Notes under the pieces: model-generated | Told to the model about the DNA's origin: nothing | The model's database searches: none | Seen by the model: the letters and a program-made list of their open reading frames with translations, nothing else | Position numbers and translations under genes: made by a program | Origin: a bacterium | GTDB taxonomy: Bacteria; Desulfobacterota; Deferrimicrobia; Deferrimicrobiales; Deferrimicrobiaceae | DNA length: 10,638 nt | Assembly (NCBI GenBank): GCA_020056545.1 | Contig: JAGVHM010000199.1 | Location: 1 to 10,638 of the forward strand | Direction of reading: 5' to 3' | Shown: positions 1 to 5,701 of the stretch, in pieces | Numbering within the stretch: the first letter of the stretch is position 1 | How the letters are laid out: each line of letters starts with the position of its first letter

Positions 1-15
1 ATGAATGGATCTTGC

Positions 16-109
16 GGAGAGGTGTCCGAGCTGGCCGAAGGAACGCGACTGGAAATCGCGTAGGCGGCTTATACCCGCCTCGAGGGTTCGAATCCCTCCC
101 TCTCCGCCA
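16..109 (+). tRNA. tRNA-Ser (anticodon GGA)
   Basis: This is a class II tRNA with all arms visible. The acceptor stem GGAGAGG (16-22) pairs with CCTCTCC (99-105), followed by discriminator G106 and an encoded CCA (107-109). The anticodon stem CGCGA/TCGCG (44-48/56-60) closes the seven-base loop CTGGAAA, giving anticodon GGA at 51-53, which reads UCC and UCU serine codons. A long variable arm (about 61-81) is typical of serine tRNAs. The T arm pairs GAGGG (82-86) with CCCTC (94-98) around the loop TTCGAAT. Only 15 bases precede the gene in the window, so its promoter cannot be judged. Confidence 0.97.
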
Positions 110-120
110 CGATTATAAGG

Positions 121-147
121 GCAGGAGAACCCGGGATTCGAACCCGA
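121..147 (-). pseudogene. Partial tRNA 3' end (T arm plus acceptor strand)
   Basis: Read on the minus strand, 147 down to 131 folds as a T arm: TCGGG, loop TTCGAAT, CCCGG, with one U-G pair at the base. It is followed by GTTCTCC (130-124), which fits the 3' acceptor strand of a tRNA. No matching 5' acceptor half (GGAGAAC on the minus strand) occurs in the next 100 bases, no anticodon arm is recognisable, and no CCA follows. It is therefore read as a broken tRNA fragment, in opposite orientation to the intact tRNA-Ser and only 11 bases from it. Tail ends of tRNAs are often left as attachment-site scars by integrating elements. That origin is an inference, and chance similarity cannot be excluded. 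Confidence 0.4.
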
Positions 148-160
148 GCACGCCGCCATG

Positions 161-190
161 TATTATATGACCCGTTATTATATGACCCGT
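161..190. repeat. Tandem duplication of a 15-bp unit
   Basis: The unit TATTATATGACCCGT occurs twice without interruption (161-175 and 176-190). Each copy contains TATTAT, which resembles a -10 hexamer on the plus strand, and lies 60-90 bases upstream of the lipoprotein start at 252. No convincing -35 element sits at the right distance, so a promoter role is only a possibility. The copies are identical, which suggests a recent slippage duplication. Confidence 0.85.
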
Positions 191-251
191 ATCACATCCA
201 TACCGCCAGGGTGAAAATACCGTGGAAGGACGGAAAGAAAGAGGAGGAACG

Positions 252-818
252 ATGAGACGTATAGCTTTGATCGCCGCAATCGTGTCCATGTTCGTGCTTG
301 CAGCGTCGGCCTGCAAGAAGACGGAGCAGCCACCCCCGCCGCCGCCCATGCCGGGCCAGGGGATGCCAGGTCAGGGTATGGCCCCGGGAATGCCGGGACA
401 GGGGATGCCCCCGGGAATGCCGGGACAGCCCGGCGGAATGCACCCCGCAGGAAGCGCCCCCGAAAAGAAGGTCGTCGTCCCGGAAACCGTTAAAAACGCC
501 TGGAAGGCCGTCAAGATCGAAGTGGAGTACAAGGAGAAGAAGTCCAAGAAGAAGTTCGACGTCCCGCTGAAATCGGAATTCAAGATTCCGGATTCCGACC
601 TCGTCGTCAAGACAGGCGATTTTCTGCCTCACTTCGCGATGGGCGCCGACTCGATCACGTCCAGCTCCAACAACCCGGAGAACCCGGCAGTCCAGGTGGA
701 GGTGTTCCAGGGAGGAAAGGAACTCTTCCACGGATGGCTGTTTTCGAAGTTCCCATCGGTCCATCCCTTCCAGCACGACAAGTTCGGGGTGACGTTGATA
801 GAGGGAATCAAGAAGTAA
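252..818 (+). CDS. DUF2155 domain lipoprotein with Pro-Gly-Met repeats
   Basis: A 188-residue exported lipoprotein of unknown function. Residues 1-20 form a lipoprotein signal peptide (MRRIALIAAIVSMFVLAASA) and Cys21 follows a lipobox (A-S-A-C), so it should be lipid-anchored in the envelope. Residues 26-60 are a low-complexity linker of proline, glycine and methionine (units of the type MPGQG and PGMPGQ), encoded in part by a 20-bp exact repeat (382-401 and 409-428). Residues about 75-187 match what I know of DUF2155 lipoproteins from Geobacter-like bacteria: a VVVPETVKNAWKAVKIEV-type opening, a central FLPHF segment, and a C-terminal GWLFSKFPSVHPFQH then FGVTLIEG block. ATG 252 is chosen because GAGGAGG (241-247) sits 4 bases upstream. 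An in-frame GTG at 222 has no such site and would bury the signal peptide. It appears monocistronic, with an intrinsic terminator after it. The family has no established role. Confidence 0.88.
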   Translation: MRRIALIAAIVSMFVLAASACKKTEQPPPPPPMPGQGMPGQGMAPGMPGQGMPPGMPGQPGGMHPAGSAPEKKVVVPETVKNAWKAVKIEVEYKEKKSKKKFDVPLKSEFKIPDSDLVVKTGDFLPHFAMGADSITSSSNNPENPAVQVEVFQGGKELFHGWLFSKFPSVHPFQHDKFGVTLIEGIKK

Positions 819-845
819 CAGGTGCACTAGTTCCCGTATCGACGC

Positions 846-888
846 GGGGGGCGCTCCCAGGATACCAGGAGCGTTCCCCGTAATTTTT
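846..888 (+). terminator. Intrinsic terminator after the DUF2155 lipoprotein gene
   Basis: A 12-bp stem, GGGGGGCGCTCC (846-857) with GGAGCGTTCCCC (868-879), contains two G-U pairs, closes a 10-base loop, and is followed by GTAATTTTT (880-888). This is a good Rho-independent terminator for the plus-strand gene ending at 818. Its T run overlaps the stop codon of the converging suhB-type gene (887-889). In the minus direction the same hairpin has no T run after it, so it would serve that gene less well. Confidence 0.85.
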
Positions 889-1681
889 AAGGAACGTCCC
901 TCCGGCTCTTTTTCAACACCGCGAGCATCTGATCGTGGATCAGTCCGTTAGATGCGAGGATGTCGGGCTGGATGAAATCGTAGGGCGACCCGTCGAGGCG
1001 AGTCGCAAGCCCCCCGGCCTCGGTAAGGATGAGCAGGCCCGCGGCGGTGTCCCACGGCTTGAGCGCAAGCTCCCAGAACCCGTCGAACCTCCCGCAGGCA
1101 AGGTAACAAAGGTCCAGCGCCGCCGACCCGTCCCGGCGGATCGCCTGCCCCGTGAAAACGAACTCGCGGAAATAGTCCAGGTTGTTGTCTGCGGAAGTGT
1201 TCACGTCGTATGCGAACCCCGTCGACAGCAGGGACTGCCGCAGCTTTTCCGTGGGGGAAACGAAGATCCGCTCTCCGTTGCGGAACGCCCCTCCACCCGG
1301 CTTCGCGGTGAACAGCTCGCCGAGCAGCGGGTCGAACACTGCGCCTGCGAGCAGCGACCCCTCCCTTTCCACCGCGATCGAAACGCAGAAGCAGGGATAG
1401 CCGTGGGCGTAGTTGGTCGTCCCGTCCAGAGGGTCGACGATCCACCGGTATGGGGAGGAGGTCAGGATCTCCGAGCTCTCCTCCGAAAGTATTCCATGGT
1501 CGGGAAAGGCGGACCGGATACTTCCCATTATGTAAGCCTCCGATTGGCGGTCCACTTCGGTCACCAGGTCGATCTCTCCCTTGAAATGGATCGACTGCTT
1601 CCTGCCGTAGTTCCTGCGGAGGATCCCGCCCGCCCCCCTGGCCACTTCTTCCGCGAACCGCAACAGATCCCGGTTTTCCAT
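887..1681 (-). CDS. suhB: Inositol monophosphatase family protein (SuhB type)
   Basis: A 264-residue magnesium-dependent phosphatase that would hydrolyse myo-inositol monophosphate or related sugar phosphates in the cytosol. In enterobacteria the homologue SuhB also binds the rRNA antitermination complex. Visible family motifs are DLVTEVD (38-44), the metal ligand Glu67 in ILSEES, the signature DPLDGTTNY (83-91), and WDTAAGLLILTEAGG with ligand Asp211. These positions almost match the E. coli enzyme (Glu67, Asp84, Asp87, Asp212), which supports the start at 1681. That start has GGAGG four bases upstream. An alternative in-frame ATG at 1708 with its own AGGAG would add nine residues (MQAKRRGGG). 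However, a TATAAT at 1726-1721 would place the transcript start at about 1714, leaving that ribosome site barely transcribed or untranscribed. The substrate cannot be told from sequence, and some family members act on NADP or fructose-1,6-bisphosphate. Confidence 0.9.
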   Translation of the reverse strand: MENRDLLRFAEEVARGAGGILRRNYGRKQSIHFKGEIDLVTEVDRQSEAYIMGSIRSAFPDHGILSEESSEILTSSPYRWIVDPLDGTTNYAHGYPCFCVSIAVEREGSLLAGAVFDPLLGELFTAKPGGGAFRNGERIFVSPTEKLRQSLLSTGFAYDVNTSADNNLDYFREFVFTGQAIRRDGSAALDLCYLACGRFDGFWELALKPWDTAAGLLILTEAGGLATRLDGSPYDFIQPDILASNGLIHDQMLAVLKKSRRDVP

Positions 1682-1720
1682 CCCGCCTCCCCGCCGCTTC
1701 GCTTGCATCCTTGCTCCTGC

Positions 1721-1728
1721 ATTATAGT
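1721..1728. promoter_or_regulatory. Overlapping -10 elements between divergent genes
   Basis: The plus-strand sequence ATTATAGT contains TATAAT when read on the minus strand (1726-1721, toward the suhB-type gene) and TATAGT on the plus strand (1723-1728, toward the small lipoprotein gene at 1792). The minus-strand hexamer is a perfect -10 match, and it lies 40 bases before the chosen suhB start. No good -35 hexamer is seen on either strand, so strength and use are uncertain. If both are active, polymerases would compete for the same site. Confidence 0.45.
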
Positions 1729-1791
1729 ATGTTGATGGGCCGGCTTACCGCAGTTCCGGCCAATCCCCGTGAAAACGGTCGGGAGGAAAGC

Positions 1792-1956
1792 ATGATGTCA
1801 CGATGGTGCCTCGTTCTTCTCCTGTCGGCGGCTCTCCTGCTGGGAGCGTGCGCGACGACCGCAAAGAAACAGGATCGCTCCTGGCAGGCCGGCGACAGCG
1901 TCATCTGCCCCCACTGCGGCCGCCAATTTCCAATCCCCGAAAAGCTCGGCCGGTAG
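1792..1956 (+). CDS. Small lipoprotein with a CPHC motif
   Basis: A 54-residue protein, not recognised as a named family. Residues 3-19 form a lipoprotein signal peptide and the lipobox LLGAC places the lipidated cysteine at 20. The mature peptide is only about 35 residues. It ends in a mini zinc-ribbon-like segment, VICPHCGRQFPIPEKLGR (37-54), with Cys39 and Cys42 as a single CxxC pair and one histidine between them. This resembles the first half of zinc-knuckle domains of the MJ0042 type, but the second Cys pair is absent. A metal site would need a dimer or a partner. ATG 1792 (with a second ATG at 1795) is preceded by GGGAGG (1781-1786) five bases upstream. It converges on nikR, 22 bases away. 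A role in metal handling is only a guess from the motif and the neighbourhood. Confidence 0.72.
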   Translation: MMSRWCLVLLLSAALLLGACATTAKKQDRSWQAGDSVICPHCGRQFPIPEKLGR

Positions 1957-1978
1957 GAGGCGGGGGGCCGGGACGGCG

Positions 1979-2398
1979 CTACTTCAGCGACTTCCCCTCC
2001 GCCGTGGCCGAGAAGGTGCCGTGCTTCACGCCCTTCGTTCCTATGAGCCGGTCCGCGATCTTTTTGAGGATGGACGCCTTCCCGCGCAGGACGAGGATCT
2101 CAAGGCAATGATGGGCGTCCAGGTGGACGTGGAGGGCGGAGACGATCTCCCTGTAATGCTCGTGCTGTAGTTCGTTAAGGCGGTTGTCCAAGTCGCGCGT
2201 ATCGTGCCCGTAGACGAGAGTGACGGTGCCGACCGCCTCCTCGGTGCCGAGATCCCACCGCTCCCGCACGAGACTTTCCCGGATCAGGTCGCGGATCGCC
2301 TCGGAGCGGTTGGCGTATCCCTTTCGCCCGATCAGGCTGTCGAAGTCGGTGAGGAGATCGTCGTCGATCGAAATGCCGAAGCGCGTAATTCCCGCCAT
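1979..2398 (-). CDS. nikR: Nickel-responsive transcriptional regulator NikR
   Basis: A 139-residue cytosolic repressor that binds DNA when loaded with Ni(II). Residues 1-45 form the ribbon-helix-helix DNA-binding domain ([17 protein letters not shown], then [12 protein letters not shown]). Residues 55-135 form the ACT-like tetramerisation and metal domain. All four high-affinity nickel ligands known from E. coli NikR (His76, His87, His89, Cys95) are present with identical spacing: His79 in LQHEH, His90 and His92 in LHVHLD, and Cys98 in AHHCLE. The length is normal for the family. ATG 2398 has GGGAGG four bases upstream. It is the last gene of the nickel-uptake operon, 19 bases after nikO, so it probably represses its own operon through the control region near 7102-7284. 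The minus-strand frame is open upstream into nikO, but that extension carries no domain. Confidence 0.96.
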   Translation of the reverse strand: MAGITRFGISIDDDLLTDFDSLIGRKGYANRSEAIRDLIRESLVRERWDLGTEEAVGTVTLVYGHDTRDLDNRLNELQHEHYREIVSALHVHLDAHHCLEILVLRGKASILKKIADRLIGTKGVKHGTFSATAEGKSLK

Positions 2399-2417
2399 CG
2401 TTCCCTCCCTGGCAGCG

Positions 2418-3236
2418 TCACTTCCCCTTGTCCGGCTCGTGATGGTGGAAGAGGTAGTGGGAGTGCCGGTGCCTGTGTTCCTGCGGTCCGTGGTAGTGCC
2501 TGTGCTCGTGGATGAGGTTCGCCCGAAGCAGCAGGTCGTGGTCGTGCAGGATCTCACCCGAGTGCCCCACCGCCTCGACCGAGTGCGATTCGGAAAGAAG
2601 CGCGACCCGCATTCCGAGATCGTCGACAAGCGTAAGGTCGTGAGTGGCGATGATCACGGTCTTTCCGGCTTCGTTCAGGGCAAGAATGATCTCGACGAGG
2701 AACGCCTGGGTCCTGGGGTCGAGCCCGTTGGTCGGCTCGTCGAACAGGAGCACCTCGGGGTTCATCGTGAGCACGGAGCCGAGCGCCACGCGCTTCTTCT
2801 CGCCCCCCGACAGCATGAATGTGGGCCTGTCCGAAAGCTTTTCGATCTCGAGAAGGCGCATGACCCCGGCTGCGCGCTCCCGCGCCTCCTGTTCCGGGAT
2901 CGCCATCTGGAGGGGGCCGTACATAAGCTCGTCGAGGACTGTCGGGCAGAACAGCTGGACGTCCGATTCCTGGAAGACGTAGCCGACCCGCTCGCGGAAG
3001 TAGCGCAGGAACGCCGCTTCCCGCAAATCCTTCTCCGCGATATCCCGGCCCCTGAACCGGTACGTCCCCCTTGTCGGAAATATCAGGCCGTTCAGCACCT
3101 GGATGAGGGTGGACTTGCCGCTCCCGTTCGACCCGATGATGGCGAACCGCTCCCCCTCTCCGATCGACAGGTTGATTCCCGAAAGGGCGGGGATCTTCCC
3201 GAAATACTCGTAGTGGATGTCGTTGAGCTCGATCAA
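2418..3236 (-). CDS. nikO: Nickel ECF transporter ATP-binding subunit (NikO/CbiO)
   Basis: A 272-residue ABC ATPase that powers the energy-coupling-factor nickel importer from the cytosolic face. Visible motifs in order are Walker [10 protein letters not shown] (35-43), Q-loop GYVFQES, signature [13 protein letters not shown], Walker [14 protein letters not shown], and switch histidine ATHDLTL. The last about 32 residues are histidine-rich (runs [15 protein letters not shown] and HHH, 11 histidines) and probably bind nickel as a store or chaperone tail. The start is a TTG at 3236. It has AAAGGAG five bases upstream and gives the usual family N-terminus (M)[15 protein letters not shown] at 3254 in the same frame overlaps the nikQ stop as GTGA but has no ribosome site. 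The frame stays open much further upstream inside nikQ, without meaning. Cobalt is the main alternative substrate, but the NikR, NikK and NikL neighbours favour nickel. Confidence 0.93.
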   Translation of the reverse strand: MIELNDIHYEYFGKIPALSGINLSIGEGERFAIIGSNGSGKSTLIQVLNGLIFPTRGTYRFRGRDIAEKDLREAAFLRYFRERVGYVFQESDVQLFCPTVLDELMYGPLQMAIPEQEARERAAGVMRLLEIEKLSDRPTFMLSGGEKKRVALGSVLTMNPEVLLFDEPTNGLDPRTQAFLVEIILALNEAGKTVIIATHDLTLVDDLGMRVALLSESHSVEAVGHSGEILHDHDLLLRANLIHEHRHYHGPQEHRHRHSHYLFHHHEPDKGK

Positions 3237-3250
3237 CGGGGCTCCTTTCG

Positions 3251-4174
3251 TCACAGCAGCAGGAATACGACGCCGGCGGCCAGAAACATCCCCCCCGCGG
3301 CAAGGTCGCGGGCGGATACGGCCGGGGCGGCGGCCAGGCGGGCATCGGCGGCGAATCCGCGGGAGAGCATCGCCTTGAATATCTCCTCGCAACGCGTCTG
3401 CGACTTGCGGTAGACGAAGGCGATCCTCTCGGCGGCCCACCTCCGCGCCTCGCGGTTCCGGATCGCCCCCAGGAGGCGGCTCTGCTTGGCGCGGTGCATG
3501 TCCTCGACGGTGCGTGCGAAGATGAACAGGTACTTGTGGGCAAGGGAAACCACGACGACCAGCCCGTCGGGTACGCGGAAGAGCCGCAGCGCCTTCACGA
3601 TGTCCGCGAAGGGGGTCGTGTGGAGGACCAGCAGGGACAGGGCTATCGAGTTCGCCACCCGCAGCGCGAGAAGCGCCATGTTGGCGAGCCCCTCGCGCGT
3701 CGCCCCGACCACCGGCGGAAGCCGGTAGATCCAGAACACGCATGGCCCCTCGAGCCGGAACAGGGGAAGCACCACCTCTCCAGGCGAGAAGACGTTCAGC
3801 GCGGAAGGCAGGGGGACCAGCACCCCGAAGAGCAGGCCGAAAGCGACTACCCTGCGGTATATCCTCATCGCGTCGAGGCGGGAAAAAACGCATAGGGCAA
3901 GGATGAACAAGGCGATCGCGGCCTCGGCGGCGACCGTCCTCTTCACGCTCACGATCACAAGGAAGAACGCGAGGAACAGGACCTTCACGCGCGGGTCGAT
4001 CCGCTGGAGCAGCCCGTCCCGCCTGGCGAGCTCCCAGTGGGCGTATTCCTCGCGGACGAGGGTCGAGAGGCGATGGATCCCCTTCTCGAGGAACGGGAGG
4101 CGCACCCGCTTCCGGTCCGGGCCGGGCGGAGGGGAGAAGCTCCCCGAGAGCAGGAACGGCGGTATCGTACTCAT
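3251..4174 (-). CDS. nikQ: Nickel ECF transporter transmembrane T component (NikQ/CbiQ)
   Basis: A 307-residue integral membrane protein that couples the substrate-binding NikM unit to the NikO ATPase. Residues 1-64 are a cytosolic lead-in ending in the CbiQ-typical GLLQRIDPRVKVL (54-66). Hydrophobic helices lie at about 66-78, 81-97, 108-123, 163-186, 203-221 and 291-307. The coupling region carries KYLFIFARTVEDMHRAKQSR (214-233) and the later AMLSRGF (268-274), the Arg-Gly motif that contacts the ATPase groove. The protein is somewhat longer than usual (about 220-270 residues), mostly because of the N-terminal extension. ATG 4174 lies 10 bases after the stop of the outer-membrane protein gene, with a weak GGGTGA ribosome site. 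Its stop is 14 bases before the TTG of nikO. Confidence 0.93.
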   Translation of the reverse strand: MSTIPPFLLSGSFSPPPGPDRKRVRLPFLEKGIHRLSTLVREEYAHWELARRDGLLQRIDPRVKVLFLAFFLVIVSVKRTVAAEAAIALFILALCVFSRLDAMRIYRRVVAFGLLFGVLVPLPSALNVFSPGEVVLPLFRLEGPCVFWIYRLPPVVGATREGLANMALLALRVANSIALSLLVLHTTPFADIVKALRLFRVPDGLVVVVSLAHKYLFIFARTVEDMHRAKQSRLLGAIRNREARRWAAERIAFVYRKSQTRCEEIFKAMLSRGFAADARLAAAPAVSARDLAAGGMFLAAGVVFLLL

Positions 4175-4184
4175 CGTTCACCCA

Positions 4185-5225
4185 TCAGAAGAAAAACGAC
4201 AGGGTCAGGATGGAGCGGTGCTTCTCCAGCCCCTCCGAGCCCTGCTGCACGTCCCGTTCGTTCAGTTTCTTCCATGCGGGGACCTTCACGGCGAGCCCCA
4301 GGTTCGCGTTCCGCAAGCCCGGGAACGAGAGCCGAAGCCCAGGCGTCAGGTACAGGATCCTTCCTCCGGATGCCGCCTCTCCGACGCCGTTCAGTTCGTC
4401 CCTGGCGAGCCCGAGGTAGTTCAGCTCCAGCACCCCGTCGATTTTTTCGAGGAAAGCGCCCGGCTTGCCGAATATCTCGGCCACTCCCGCGAGGTTCGCC
4501 CTGAACTCGTTCCCGTATTTCCACGAATCCGGGAGATTGGGCCCCGCGGCGCCGTTCTTCTTCAGGAATACGTCGTAGCTTATCTCCGCCGTCAGGCTGA
4601 ACGAACCGGCTATGGAGCGCGTCGCGGCCCCGCCGACGGTGAAGGCGGGGCTCCCGAAGCCGGGCTGCATCCCCTTGTCCGGTCCCGCCTCGCCCGGGCG
4701 TATGTTCCTGTATTTTCCCGCCGGGACCGTCCCGGCAAGCCACACGCCGAAATAGGTCGCCTTCGACTCTTCAAGCGAGACGGCGGTATCCCCCGCCCGA
4801 TTCAGGCCCAGCCCTTTGCCGGGAGCGTGGTTGAAGCCGAGGCAGAGCTGAAGCCTCGGGTCTCCGAAACCGCCCACGCCGTCGAAGCCGTCCTGTCTCT
4901 TGATCGAGTACGGAACGAAGACGCTCCCGGTCAGATACGGGGCGATGCCGTAGGACAGCCCGAGGTTCATGAAGGTGTTCGACGTCTTGTTCTCCGGCTC
5001 GGCGAAAGGAAATTTCCTGAAGGCCGCCTGCTCCACACGCGCCGAGAGAACGAAGCCGCCCTGCGGCAGAGTCAGGGGGGAGCTTGTCTCGATGGGGGAC
5101 CCCGGGCCCGAGCCTATGCTCACACCCCCGTGGTGCGCCCGCGCGGCCGAAGGCGCGGACAGAAGCGCCAGGACGGCGATAGCGGCGACCTTGCTCTTCA
5201 TGATGCCCATCTTTAGAGAAGTCAT
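4185..5225 (-). CDS. Outer-membrane beta-barrel protein in the nickel operon
   Basis: A 346-residue exported protein with a signal peptide (1-30, cleavage after SAARA), a mature N-terminus starting HHGGVS, alternating beta-strand segments throughout, and a C-terminal phenylalanine (ILTLSFFF), the usual signal for outer-membrane assembly. Internal features such as GVGGFGDPRLQLCLGF resemble the barrel family often labelled phenol-degradation MetA-like or simply transporter. I cannot name its substrate. ATG 5225 is chosen because it has GGGAGG five bases upstream and forms a 4-bp ATGA overlap with the nikL stop. The open frame reaches 5267, but the extra residues are nikL read in another frame. 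Its place between nikL and nikQ, inside the same tight operon, suggests a role in bringing nickel or a nickel complex across the outer membrane. That role is an inference from context. Confidence 0.82.
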   Translation of the reverse strand: MTSLKMGIMKSKVAAIAVLALLSAPSAARAHHGGVSIGSGPGSPIETSSPLTLPQGGFVLSARVEQAAFRKFPFAEPENKTSNTFMNLGLSYGIAPYLTGSVFVPYSIKRQDGFDGVGGFGDPRLQLCLGFNHAPGKGLGLNRAGDTAVSLEESKATYFGVWLAGTVPAGKYRNIRPGEAGPDKGMQPGFGSPAFTVGGAATRSIAGSFSLTAEISYDVFLKKNGAAGPNLPDSWKYGNEFRANLAGVAEIFGKPGAFLEKIDGVLELNYLGLARDELNGVGEAASGGRILYLTPGLRLSFPGLRNANLGLAVKVPAWKKLNERDVQQGSEGLEKHRSILTLSFFF

Positions 5226-5701
5226 GATTTCCTCCCTTCGCCCGTGCCGCCCCTCCTCGAGGCCCACAGGGCGTAGACTCCGAAAATGCCGAGTATGATC
5301 CCGATCCCGGTGATGAATTTCGTGTGTGTCGCCAGGAGAGGCTTGCTGAACCCTTCAAGGTTCAAATCATCGCCCACCCGGATCTCGGTGGACACGCCGT
5401 GGAAACCGTGTCCCGATTCCCCCCATATCCGGAGCGTCCAGATCCCGGGGCGGTCAGGGACGAAACCGACATAGCCGTTCCGGTCGGTCTGGCCGATCTG
5501 GTGCGGCTCCTTGTCTCCCGGCCCGTACAGTTCGTACCGGGAATACGCCGCGGGGTCCTTCTCCGTATAGAATGTCCGCACTGCATATCCCTTCTGCTGG
5601 ACGGCGTACTGAACGGAATGCGCGAATGCCCCGCCCGCTCCGAGCAGGACCAGCAACGTAATCGCCGGAACGACGGGACGGCGGCGTTTGAGTCGCGTCA
5701 T
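5222..5701 (-). CDS. nikL: NikL-type accessory component of the nickel ECF transporter
   Basis: A 159-residue protein with an N-terminal signal peptide or anchor (residues 1-27, ending GGAFA), a periplasmic domain of about 100 residues, and one C-terminal membrane helix (about 129-147, FITGIGIILGIFGVYALWA). This topology, with membrane segments at both ends and a beta-rich middle (DRNGYVGFVPDRPGIWTLRI), matches the NikL/NikN partner proteins that accompany NikM where the classic CbiN is absent. The mature chain would begin with His28 (HSVQYAV), and HGFHG adds more possible metal ligands. Its start overlaps the nikMK stop by 4 bases (ATGA) and its stop overlaps the barrel gene start the same way, so translation is probably coupled. 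The name rests on topology and position more than on detailed sequence identity. Confidence 0.78.
   Translation of the reverse strand: MTRLKRRRPVVPAITLLVLLGAGGAFAHSVQYAVQQKGYAVRTFYTEKDPAAYSRYELYGPGDKEPHQIGQTDRNGYVGFVPDRPGIWTLRIWGESGHGFHGVSTEIRVGDDLNLEGFSKPLLATHTKFITGIGIILGIFGVYALWASRRGGTGEGRKS

Noticed and set aside
222..251. GTG start at 222 for the DUF2155 lipoprotein
   Set aside because: It would put ten charged residues before the signal peptide. The strong GAGGAGG is placed for ATG 252.
1957..1978. A terminator between the converging small lipoprotein gene and nikR
   Set aside because: The 22-bp gap is G-rich, but no stable stem with a T run could be drawn on either strand.
2418..4181. 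One very long open minus-strand frame covering nikO and extending through nikQ
   Set aside because: Only the part from the TTG at 3236 has ABC ATPase content. The upstream part lies within nikQ in another frame, is rich in Arg, Pro and Gly, and has no domain. It is a high-GC artefact.
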